Assembly (NCBI GenBank): GCA_014238625.1
Contig: JABAAS010000057.1
Coordinates: 1-7,917 of the forward strand
Length of the DNA: 7,917 nucleotides
DNA from: Alphaproteobacteria bacterium
GTDB taxonomy: Bacteria > Pseudomonadota > Alphaproteobacteria > JABAAW01
Reading direction: 5' to 3'
Shown: positions 1 through 5,889 of the stretch, in pieces
How the letters are laid out: every line of letters starts with the position of its first letter
Numbering within the stretch: position 1 is the stretch's first letter
Translations under genes and position numbers: made by a program
Notes under the pieces: model-generated
The model's input: the letters and a program-made list of their open reading frames with translations, nothing else
Databases searched by the model: none
What the model was told of the DNA's origin: nothing

Positions 1-92
1 TGGGAGGATCACCTTATGTTTGCGTTGCTATCATGTGACAAGCGCCCACGTCTGCCAGACCTATAGATCAATAGGAAAGAGATTTGTACAGC
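1..92. other. Left-edge stretch, no gene assigned
   Basis: All three plus-strand frames are open at the left edge and close at 36-38, 64-66 and 109-111, so the C-terminal end of a convergent plus-strand gene could lie here. The fragments are too short to recognise. A GGGAGG at 2-7 sits 8 nt before an ATG at 16, which would give a 16-residue peptide; this may be chance. No minus-strand coding signal is visible downstream of the rplQ terminator. Confidence 0.3.
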
Positions 93-117
93 AAAAAAAT
101 CAACGAAATGGTTGATT
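93..117 (-). terminator. Rho-independent terminator of the alpha operon
   Basis: Read on the minus strand, a 7-bp stem (AATCAAC, 117 to 111, pairing with GTTGATT, 104 to 98) with a 6-nt loop runs directly into a seven-base U-tract (99 to 93). It begins 9 nt past the rplQ stop codon. The stem is AT-rich, so termination may be incomplete. There is no T-run on the plus strand, so it works in one direction only. Confidence 0.75.
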
Positions 118-126
118 ATGCGTTTA

Positions 127-573
127 TTACGCCTGTTTCTCTTTTTCGGCTTCTTCTTTACGGCGTTCTTCAGCAGCAGCTTTGGTAGGTCCTGCGTCCG
201 TTCCCTTTGCCGCGAGGTTGCGCTCTAATAGTTCTATTACAGCCATATCGACAGCATCTCCGCGGCGCGGGTTTGCGCGTATGATTCGCGTATACCCCCC
301 ATGTCGAGTAGCAAAGCGTTTTCCGATTATGTCGAATAGCTTTTTAGTAATTTTTTCATCTCGCAAAAAGCCTTGTGCGTTTCTTCGCGCGTGTAGTTTT
401 TGCGATCTGCCCAGGGTAATTAGTTTTTCTGCAACAGGGCGCAAGGCTTTTGCTTTAGCTAGGGTTGTTTTGATTTGCTCGTGTTTGAAGAGAGCTACCG
501 AAAGGTTAGCGAGTAACGCGCGCCTATGAGCAGTATTTCGCCCAAGTTTAGTTTTAGCAATTTTATGTCGCAT
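127..573 (-). CDS. rplQ: 50S ribosomal protein bL17
   Basis: Large-subunit ribosomal protein L17, which binds 23S rRNA near the peptide exit tunnel; last gene of the alpha operon. The 148-residue product starts MRHKIAKTKL and carries the family blocks HEQIKTTLAKAKALRPVAEKLITLG (read in parts, about residues 31-55), GGYTRI (about 92-97) and MAVIELL (about 110-116). It is about 20 residues longer than the E. coli protein because of a Lys/Glu/Ala-rich C-terminal tail, which is common in alphaproteobacteria. The start is fixed by homology. It follows the rpoA stop by 15 nt, and this gap is A-rich with no visible Shine-Dalgarno sequence, so translation may depend on coupling to rpoA. Confidence 0.97.
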   Translation of the reverse strand: MRHKIAKTKLGRNTAHRRALLANLSVALFKHEQIKTTLAKAKALRPVAEKLITLGRSQKLHARRNAQGFLRDEKITKKLFDIIGKRFATRHGGYTRIIRANPRRGDAVDMAVIELLERNLAAKGTDAGPTKAAAEERRKEEAEKEKQA

Positions 574-588
574 AAGATTTTTTTATGT

Positions 589-1659
589 TCAGTAAGGGTC
601 GTCGAGTTTTTTTGCTAGCTCTGCGACATTTTCTGGAGGCCAATCTGGTATTTCCATTCCGAGCGATAATCCCATTTCTGCGAGTATGGCTTTTATTTCG
701 TCGAGCGATTTTTTACCAAAATTTGGTGTTTTCAGCATATCTCCTTCGGATTTTTGCACGAGGTCTCCGATATATAGGATTTCATCATTTTTGAGGCAGT
801 TAGCCGAGCGTACGGACAGCTCCATTTCATCGACTTTTCGGAACAGATTGCTATTATCGAACGGTGTTTCTTCCTGCAAGGGCTTTTCTTTTTTGGTAAC
901 CTTCGGTTCTTTGAAGTTTATGAAGGTTTCCATTTGCGATGTTAATATGCGTGCAGCGAGAGCGACGGCGTTTTCAGGCGAGATAGTGCCGTTCGTCTCG
1001 ATAGAGAGGCTAAGTTTATCATAGTCTGTGTCTTGTCCGACTCGAGTATTTTCGACCCGATAGAACACGCGCCGAACTGGACTAAATATAGAATCGATAG
1101 GTATTGCGCCGATAGGCAACACTTCGCTTCGATTTTGTTCTGCCGATGCGTATCCCTTACCTTGGTCGACGGTCAGCTCCATAGAGAGTTTAGCGTCTTT
1201 ATCGAGGGTGCATATCGGTAAATCTGGGTTCATTACTTCGACATGCCCGCCGCCATCGATCATTTTTGCGCTAACCAAACCTGGTTTATCGGCTTTCAAG
1301 TGTATTTTGTGAGGTTGGGAGGAGTCCATGCGTAAAGCGAGAGCCTTTATGTTTAGAATAATATCTGTGACATCTTCGCGCACACCCGGTATAGACGAGA
1401 ATTCGTGCAAGACTCCTTCTATTTGCACGCAAGTAACGGCAGCTCCTTGCAGAGAAGATAGCAACACGCGGCGTAGGGCATTACCAAGTGTCAGCCCGAA
1501 TCCTCTCTCCAGGGGTTTTGCGACGATGGTTGCGAAACGTTTTTTATCGATACCTGGGTCGATATCTATTTTGCGAGGTTTGATTAAATCGTCCCAATTT
1601 CGCTCTAGCGTGCCGAAGGAGATGTTAGTATTTTCTTCGATTGTTGCGTCTTTAGTCAT
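589..1659 (-). CDS. rpoA: DNA-directed RNA polymerase subunit alpha
   Basis: Alpha subunit of RNA polymerase. Its N-terminal domain dimerises and nucleates core assembly on beta and beta'. Its C-terminal domain contacts UP-element DNA and activators. The 356-residue protein has the assembly motif LERGFGLTLGNALRR at about 50-64. A charged linker (about 250-270) is followed by the alpha-CTD, where VRSANCLK at 283-290 holds R284, N287 and C288, equivalent to the E. coli DNA-binding residues R265, N268 and C269. The block ending in DWPPENVAELAKK is of alphaproteobacterial type. It is somewhat longer than the roughly 340 residues usual in the class, partly through an N-terminal extension before the conserved LIKPRKIDI block. 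The ribosome-binding site is weak: a GAG about 9 nt before the ATG. It ends in TGA. Confidence 0.98.
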   Translation of the reverse strand: MTKDATIEENTNISFGTLERNWDDLIKPRKIDIDPGIDKKRFATIVAKPLERGFGLTLGNALRRVLLSSLQGAAVTCVQIEGVLHEFSSIPGVREDVTDIILNIKALALRMDSSQPHKIHLKADKPGLVSAKMIDGGGHVEVMNPDLPICTLDKDAKLSMELTVDQGKGYASAEQNRSEVLPIGAIPIDSIFSPVRRVFYRVENTRVGQDTDYDKLSLSIETNGTISPENAVALAARILTSQMETFINFKEPKVTKKEKPLQEETPFDNSNLFRKVDEMELSVRSANCLKNDEILYIGDLVQKSEGDMLKTPNFGKKSLDEIKAILAEMGLSLGMEIPDWPPENVAELAKKLDDPY

Positions 1660-1686
1660 GAAAGTGTCTCGTTCAAGTTTTTTTAC

Positions 1687-1721
1687 GATTATTTTAGTGA
1701 TTATTTTTGGATTATTTTAGC
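1687..1721. repeat. Three AT-rich imperfect tandem repeats between rpsK and rpoA
   Basis: Copies GATTATTTTAGT (1687-1698), GATTATTTTTG (1699-1709) and GATTATTTTAGC (1710-1721) lie head to tail in the 72-nt spacer between rpsK and rpoA. The transcript here is A-rich and predicted to be unstructured. It may serve as an unpaired translation-enhancing or RNase-accessible spacer, or may simply be slippage in non-coding DNA. Confidence 0.6.
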
Positions 1722-1731
1722 GACGATTAAT

Positions 1732-2112
1732 TTATACACGCCTTCTTTTTCTAGGACGGCATCCGTTATGAGCGATGGGCGTTACGTCGCGGATTGCAGT
1801 TATAATGAATCCTACGGCACGCAATGTACGTAGAGCGGTTTCGCGTCCTGATCCTGGTCCTTTTATTGCGATCTCGATAGTTTTCAACCCTAGTTCTAAC
1901 GCTTTTTTACCTGCGTTTTCGGCTGCCACCTGCGCTGCATAAGGAGTTGATTTTCTACTACCTTTGAACCCTGCCACCCCTGCGGTAGACCAAGCGATAG
2001 CATTGCCCTGCTTGTCAGTGAAGGTGATCATCGTGTTGTTGAAAGACGAATATATATGAGCGACGCCTTCTGTGACTCGCCCGCGTTTTTCTTTCTTTTT
2101 TTTCAAGACCAT
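1732..2112 (-). CDS. rpsK: 30S ribosomal protein uS11
   Basis: Small-subunit platform protein S11, which binds 16S rRNA near the E-site and contacts mRNA. The 126-residue length is normal. Family blocks are visible in order: AHIYSSFNNTMITFTD (about 18-33), AWSTAGVAGFKGSRKSTPYAAQ (read in parts, about 40-61), KGPGSGRE (about 84-91) and the C-terminal HNGCRPRKRRRV. The more common penultimate block is CRPPKRRRV; the Arg here is a mild variant. An AAGG sits 7 nt before the ATG. It is spaced 75 nt from rpsM and 72 nt from rpoA, with no terminator seen in either gap, so the four genes are probably one transcript. Confidence 0.97.
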   Translation of the reverse strand: MVLKKKKEKRGRVTEGVAHIYSSFNNTMITFTDKQGNAIAWSTAGVAGFKGSRKSTPYAAQVAAENAGKKALELGLKTIEIAIKGPGSGRETALRTLRAVGFIITAIRDVTPIAHNGCRPRKRRRV

Positions 2113-2187
2113 ATAAGAACCTTTTTATAACTTTTTTTAGTTAGAGTTTTTGTAGAAATTGTGTAGCTAGATTTTTGAGTAAATATC

Positions 2188-2556
2188 TTACTTTTTCTTT
2201 CCGGTTATGGGTTTTGCCTTACCTTTTCTTGTACGAGCGTTTGTGTGAGTTCTTTGTCCGCGTACAGGCAACCCCTTACGATGTCGTAACCCCCGATAGC
2301 AACCCAAATCTAGCAATCGTTTAATTTGCATAGAAGAATCGCGTCGCAAATCTCCCTCTACGCGATAATCGCGTTCGATAGCTTTTCGCAATTTCCCTAC
2401 GTCTTCTTCGTTTAGGTCTCGCACTCTGGCGGCGGAATCTATACCGCATTGCTCGCACAAGTTTTTAGCGACGAAGCGTCCGACTCCGTATATGCTAGTC
2501 AAGGCGATTTCGACGCGTTTGGCGACAGGAATATTTACACCGGCGATTCGTGCCAT
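2188..2556 (-). CDS. rpsM: 30S ribosomal protein uS13
   Basis: Small-subunit head protein S13, which forms bridges with the 50S subunit and touches P-site tRNA through its C-terminal tail. The 122-residue length is normal. It begins MARIAGVNIP, includes the helix-two-turns-helix segment SIYGVGR, the LRRDSSMQIKRLLDLGCYRG block (about 71-90), and the basic tail RGQRTHTNARTRKG ending PITGKKK. The ATG is preceded by GGAG with a 9-nt spacing, inside a small hairpin. It is the first gene of the minus-strand operon here. In most alphaproteobacteria adk lies directly upstream, whereas here the neighbour is the divergent gpmI. Confidence 0.97.
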   Translation of the reverse strand: MARIAGVNIPVAKRVEIALTSIYGVGRFVAKNLCEQCGIDSAARVRDLNEEDVGKLRKAIERDYRVEGDLRRDSSMQIKRLLDLGCYRGLRHRKGLPVRGQRTHTNARTRKGKAKPITGKKK

Positions 2557-2756
2557 TATATGTGACTCTCCGAGTCGATGTTTGCCTAGTTTTTATTTTT
2601 AGGCTTTAGATTTCTTCTTGCAACACACAATATAGCAAGCAGACCTATGCGAGATATTTCTTGGTAGATTTATTCTCACAAGCGATCTACTCGAATCGAA
2701 TTGATCATCCGAAATGCTACTGCGACGCAATAAAGGCTTCAGGAACGAGTCCTACA
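2557..2756 (-). promoter_or_regulatory. Long, possibly structured 5' leader of rpsM
   Basis: If transcription starts near 2756, the alpha operon has an untranslated leader of about 200 nt. Short stem-loops can be drawn along it: AGGA/TCCT (2741-2753), CTTGC/GCAAG (2617-2639), GCCTA/TAGGC (2584-2604) and GACTC/GAGTC (2564-2576). No credible ORF or tRNA is present. Ribosomal-protein operons are often autoregulated through such leaders (S4 on the E. coli alpha operon is the known case), but nothing here matches that pseudoknot by eye. A leader role is inference. Confidence 0.4.
2564..2576 (-). promoter_or_regulatory. Hairpin enclosing the rpsM Shine-Dalgarno sequence
   Basis: On the mRNA, GACTC (2576 to 2572), loop GGA, and GAGTC (2568 to 2564) form a perfect 5-bp stem. 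The Shine-Dalgarno core GGAGAG occupies the loop and the 3' arm (2571 to 2566), 7 nt from the rpsM ATG at its downstream edge. Folding would hide the ribosome-binding site, so this is a plausible control point. A triloop with only 5 pairs is marginally stable on its own. Confidence 0.45.
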
Positions 2757-2762
2757 GCGAGT

Positions 2763-2793
2763 ATTTTAAAAGCCTTTATGGCTTTTAAGTCAA
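2763..2793 (-). promoter_or_regulatory. Candidate sigma70-type promoter of the alpha operon
   Basis: On the minus strand, a TTGACT -35 element (2793 to 2788, five of six consensus bases) is followed after 19 bp by TAAAAT (2768 to 2763, five of six). The start would fall near 2756. The 19-bp spacer is longer than the optimal 17 and is almost filled by a perfect inverted repeat. An alternative -10 with 17-bp spacing (TTTAAA) is poorer. Confidence 0.5.
2766..2788. repeat. Perfect 9-bp inverted repeat in the rpsM-gpmI intergenic region
   Basis: TTAAAAGCC (2766-2774), a 5-bp loop, and GGCTTTTAA (2780-2788) form an exact dyad. It lies between the -35 and -10 elements of the predicted alpha-operon promoter and just upstream of the predicted gpmI promoter. 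It precedes both predicted start sites, so it would normally act as DNA, as a protein-binding operator. It lacks the T-tract expected of a terminator on either strand. Confidence 0.7.
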
Positions 2794-2815
2794 GGAATAT
2801 GATTTCAGCTTACAA

Positions 2816-2844
2816 TTTAGAACTTATGATTTTGTATATAAAAT
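2816..2844 (+). promoter_or_regulatory. Candidate promoter of gpmI
   Basis: TTTAGA (2816-2821, four of six) and TAAAAT (2839-2844, five of six) are separated by 17 bp, within the run TATATAAAAT. The start would fall near 2851, only about 8 nt before the gpmI ATG, which agrees with the lack of a Shine-Dalgarno sequence there. This is a weak call based on hexamer match alone. Confidence 0.35.
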
Positions 2845-2858
2845 GTCTATGATTTATT

Positions 2859-4655
2859 ATGTTAGTTATGCCACTCCCGCGTTCCCCCCCCGGTTTTTCT
2901 TCAGGTCTTTCTTTTGACTGCTTGGTTTTATGTATACTTGATGGTTGGGGCGAGGCGTCTAGCACTTCTGACGCGGTAGCGACTGGCAACGCGATTGCTT
3001 TAGCGGAGGCTCCTACTTGGCGCAAGCTTTGCGGTTCGCGCCTGCAGAGCTTTATCACGACTAGTGGAGCTGCGGTTGGCTTGCCTGCGGGTCAAATGGG
3101 TAATTCAGAGGTTGGACATCTTCATATTGGTGCTGGCAGAGTAGTTAAGCAAAGCTTGCAACGTATCAACGAATCGATTTCACCTCTCGCCTCTTCCAGC
3201 TTGTCTTCGGATGATTTTTCTGGGAGTTTTTTCACAAACCCATCTTTGTCGAGCTTGGCTACTTCTATGCTACAGGGCGATGGTAGTTCAGAGGGCACTC
3301 GCAAATCGGTAATGCATATAATGGGTATTTTTTCTGATGGCGGAGTCCACGGACATGAGGATCACCTTTTAGCATTGCTACGCTTTTTCTCGCGCGCGGG
3401 GGTTGAGACTCGTTTGCATGCTTTTTTAGACGGACGAGACAGCTCTCCGCTTTATTCACGCGAGGGACTACCTCGTTTTTTAGCTCGCTGTCGTGCGGCG
3501 CATCTTTGTTCTTCTGCCGATGCGCCAATTTTTGCGAGCATTTGCGGTCGTTACTACGCTATGGATCGAGATAACAATTGGGATAGAACAGAGTTAGCGT
3601 GGCGCGCTATTGCGTTGGCGGAGGGAGAAATGGAGAGCTCTCCAGAGGAGGCTTTGGTTAAGCGTTACTCGACAGACAAGATTGAAGGAGAGTCTAGTTA
3701 TAAGTCTAGTTATAAGCCTAGTGGCAGGTACAGCGATGAATTTGTCTCGCCGATAGTTTTTCCCCAGCATGATGGGATTTTTGCAACCGATGGGATTATG
3801 TTTGCGAATTTTCGTAGCGAGCGAATGAGGCAACTAGCTTCTGCATTGTCTCTCTCCGACGATGTTTTTACGGCTTTTGATCGAGGATTGTATTCTCCTC
3901 CCTCGTCTATTGGCTCGTTATTTCCCTACGGAGAGGCTTTTTCGCAAGTTATGCGAGCAGCTTTTGCGTCTCCGCAAATCGAGCATACTTTTGGTGAGCA
4001 ACTATCGCGTGCGGATATAAAGCAGCTTCGTCTTGCGGAAACCGAGAAGTATGCGCATGTCACTTATTTTTTAAACGGCGGTCGAGAGCTACCTTTTTCT
4101 GGAGAGGAACGACAACTAGTACCTTCGCCTAAGGTAGCGACCTATGACCTCACCCCTGCGATGTCTGCGCACGAGGTTACCGATGCGCTATTATTGGCAT
4201 TGCAAGAGGGCAAATATGGTGTGATTGTTATTAACTATGCGAACGCGGATATGGTTGGTCATAGTGGCAAACTTGGTGCGGCGATAGAGGCGATCGAGGC
4301 TGTGGACGGCTGTTTATCGAGGCTTTTAGATAACAAGAATTGGGATGGCTTTAACGATAAGCTTGTCGCAGGCAAGGATGAGCGCAAGGTGGTATTTATG
4401 TTTTTTGCGGATCATGGCAACGCGGAGACCATGCGAGATGTCTCGACGGGCTTACCCCACACAACGCATACTTGCAACCCTGTTAGGTTAATTATTTCTA
4501 GCACACCATCTTCGTTGCTTGATCCGATAGATTCTTTGCGTGCTAGCGGTGGTTTGATAGATATAGCACCGACGGCATTTGCACTTTTGGGTTTGCAACC
4601 TGCTTCTACGATGACGGGCTCTTCGCTACTGCAATGGAGAGATAAAAGTGGCTAG
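2859..4655 (+). CDS. gpmI: 2,3-bisphosphoglycerate-independent phosphoglycerate mutase
   Basis: Interconverts 3- and 2-phosphoglycerate in glycolysis and gluconeogenesis through a phosphoserine intermediate, using two Mn ions; cytosolic. All catalytic positions known from the Bacillus enzyme are recognisable: D28 (ILDGWG), the nucleophile S83 (MGNSEVGH), H164 (SDGGVHGH), DGRD at 191-194, R319/R322 (FRSER), D464 and H468 (NADMVGH), D518 and H519 (ADHGNAE), and H537 (TTHTCNP). At 598 residues it is well above the usual 505-515, with extra Ser-rich or loop segments at about 105-147, 271-295 and 491-510. The ATG has no Shine-Dalgarno sequence and an in-frame TGA lies 9 nt upstream; M4 (2868) is an alternative start. 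It probably heads an operon with the envC-like gene and ctpA. Confidence 0.95.
   Translation: MLVMPLPRSPPGFSSGLSFDCLVLCILDGWGEASSTSDAVATGNAIALAEAPTWRKLCGSRLQSFITTSGAAVGLPAGQMGNSEVGHLHIGAGRVVKQSLQRINESISPLASSSLSSDDFSGSFFTNPSLSSLATSMLQGDGSSEGTRKSVMHIMGIFSDGGVHGHEDHLLALLRFFSRAGVETRLHAFLDGRDSSPLYSREGLPRFLARCRAAHLCSSADAPIFASICGRYYAMDRDNNWDRTELAWRAIALAEGEMESSPEEALVKRYSTDKIEGESSYKSSYKPSGRYSDEFVSPIVFPQHDGIFATDGIMFANFRSERMRQLASALSLSDDVFTAFDRGLYSPPSSIGSLFPYGEAFSQVMRAAFASPQIEHTFGEQLSRADIKQLRLAETEKYAHVTYFLNGGRELPFSGEERQLVPSPKVATYDLTPAMSAHEVTDALLLALQEGKYGVIVINYANADMVGHSGKLGAAIEAIEAVDGCLSRLLDNKNWDGFNDKLVAGKDERKVVFMFFADHGNAETMRDVSTGLPHTTHTCNPVRLIISSTPSSLLDPIDSLRASGGLIDIAPTAFALLGLQPASTMTGSSLLQWRDKSG
3691..3716 (+). 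repeat. 12-bp tandem duplication inside gpmI
   Basis: AGTCTAGTTATA occurs twice in a row (3691-3702 and 3703-3714), and a diverged third start follows at 3715. The reading frame is kept and gives SSYK-SSYK-PSG at residues 279-289, within an insertion that most GpmI proteins lack. It looks like a recent slippage event in a tolerant surface loop. Confidence 0.85.
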
Positions 4656-5829
4656 CTTTTTCACCTATAGAGTTTTTTTTGCGAGTTTTTTTCACTTGTT
4701 TTTCTGCTTGCCTATTTTGGCACAAGAATTACCACAAGAATCGACGCGAGAATCAGCTCGTCTACCATCCACAACGGCAAGCGTAGATACAAGAGCCAAG
4801 CCAAGCGTAGAGAATCCTCGCGCGCGCGCCTTGCGCGAAGAGACGATAGAAATAGCGACGAGAGTGCGTTCGTTAGAACTATTGACAGCGAGTTTAGACA
4901 AACATGTCACGCGTTTGCAAAAACAAGAAAGTAAGGAACGCGAGCGTTTGTTTGAGCAGTATGACCGTTTGAGTTTAGTTTTACAGTCGTTGTTATTTTT
5001 GGAACGCTCTCCGGAATGGGGTCTTTTTCTGCACCCGAATGACGCGCTAGCTGCCAACCGCGGTCAGAGTGCTATGGCTTGGTTAGCTTCCTATAGCTCT
5101 CGAGTTGCGCAGTTTTTGGAAAGCGATCTACGGCGTATTTCTGCTCTACAGCGAGAGATAGACCGCAAGCAAGAAGAGTTAAGTGCTCGACTAGAGGATG
5201 TTGCGAGTTATCGTCGGCGTATTGCGCGTTTGTCGGCGCGCAAGCAGCGCCTTATGCGCCTTACACCTAAAGAGCAAGCTGTTCTGAAGGCTCGTGCGCA
5301 AAGTTTGTTGCAAGATGCGGATTCGCTACGCGCTTTGTTGAGGCGTTTAGATCAGGATAGCTTATCTTTTCCGATGAACGCCCCGCGCCGCCTACGAGAT
5401 TTTCCGCCCCAAGGACATGTTCTTAATCAACATCAAGGCGAAGTAATCGCACCTATAAACGGAGTTTGGCTCCAACGTTTTGGTAGCTCGGATGGTTTTG
5501 GTCAAACTTTACGCGGTATTTTGATAGCGGCGGACGCATCAGCGCAGGTTTTGGCACCGTTTGATGGTAGGATAGTATTTGCGGATTTTTTCCTTGATCA
5601 AGGTAAGTTATTGATTATTGAGCATAAGGGAGGCTACCATACGGTTGTAGCGCGAGTTTCGGAATTTTTTGTTTCGCTAGGGCAGTGGGTTTTGGCGGGC
5701 GAACCGGTTGGTCGTATGGGCAAAAAGAAGGGAGCGCTTTATTTCGAGATTCGGCACAAAGGAAAGACACAAAACCCGCAGCAATGGATCAAGGAGACTC
5801 CCCGCAGCCGAGCCTTTCTTTTCCGCTAA
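4648..5829 (+). CDS. envC: EnvC-like murein hydrolase activator (degenerate LytM/M23 domain)
   Basis: Predicted periplasmic activator of peptidoglycan amidases in cell division, rather than an enzyme itself. The 393-residue product has a signal peptide (hydrophobic 9-24, likely cleavage after A25 in PILA-QE). Long Arg/Glu/Lys-rich coiled coils follow (about 58-118 and 150-238), then a C-terminal LytM domain (about 268-381). The zinc ligands of active M23 peptidases are missing: the region of the first His and Asp reads LRGILIAADA (288-297), and the final H-x-H is replaced by LYFEIR (364-369). This is as in EnvC. The GTG start overlaps the end of gpmI by 8 nt and has GGAG at 4636-4639, so the two are probably translationally coupled. 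The symbol is used in the family sense. Confidence 0.85.
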   Translation: MASFFTYRVFFASFFHLFFCLPILAQELPQESTRESARLPSTTASVDTRAKPSVENPRARALREETIEIATRVRSLELLTASLDKHVTRLQKQESKERERLFEQYDRLSLVLQSLLFLERSPEWGLFLHPNDALAANRGQSAMAWLASYSSRVAQFLESDLRRISALQREIDRKQEELSARLEDVASYRRRIARLSARKQRLMRLTPKEQAVLKARAQSLLQDADSLRALLRRLDQDSLSFPMNAPRRLRDFPPQGHVLNQHQGEVIAPINGVWLQRFGSSDGFGQTLRGILIAADASAQVLAPFDGRIVFADFFLDQGKLLIIEHKGGYHTVVARVSEFFVSLGQWVLAGEPVGRMGKKKGALYFEIRHKGKTQNPQQWIKETPRSRAFLFR

Positions 5830-5889
5830 CGATTACAAGAAGCTATGAAGACATCAACGAATATAGATTGAGAGATAGAAGAAACTATT

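Noticed and set aside
6..15. GGATCACCTT resembling the 3' end of 16S rRNA
   Set aside because: The match is about ten bases, the following anti-Shine-Dalgarno part is absent, and there is no rRNA sequence around it.
50..60. Short palindrome GTCTGCCAGAC near the left edge
   Set aside because: Only 5-bp arms around one base, with no T-run or promoter elements; compatible with chance.
182..529. Long plus-strand ORF opposite rplQ, and similar ORFs opposite rpoA, gpmI, envC and ctpA
   Set aside because: They are antisense or shifted-frame shadows of genes identified by clear homology, with no ribosome-binding site or domain of their own.
2681..2710. TCGAATC resembling a tRNA T-loop in the intergenic region
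   Set aside because: No flanking T-stem, anticodon arm or acceptor pairing can be drawn on either strand.
2564..2751. Four GANTC sites (2564, 2572, 2693, 2747) suggesting CcrM methylation control of the rpsM region
   Set aside because: GANTC also occurs often in the coding DNA nearby (for example within rpoA and rpsM), so the local excess is modest and not convincing.
2766..2788. CtrA-type binding site
   Set aside because: The two TTAA boxes are 15 bp apart, not the 7 bp of the known TTAA-N7-TTAA consensus.
2766..2788. Bidirectional terminator between divergent genes
   Set aside because: No T-tract follows the stem on either strand, and the flanking genes point away from it.
2661..2852. 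63-codon plus-strand ORF between rpsM and gpmI
   Set aside because: It needs a TTG start without a Shine-Dalgarno sequence, has no recognisable motif, and runs through the predicted promoters and inverted repeat.
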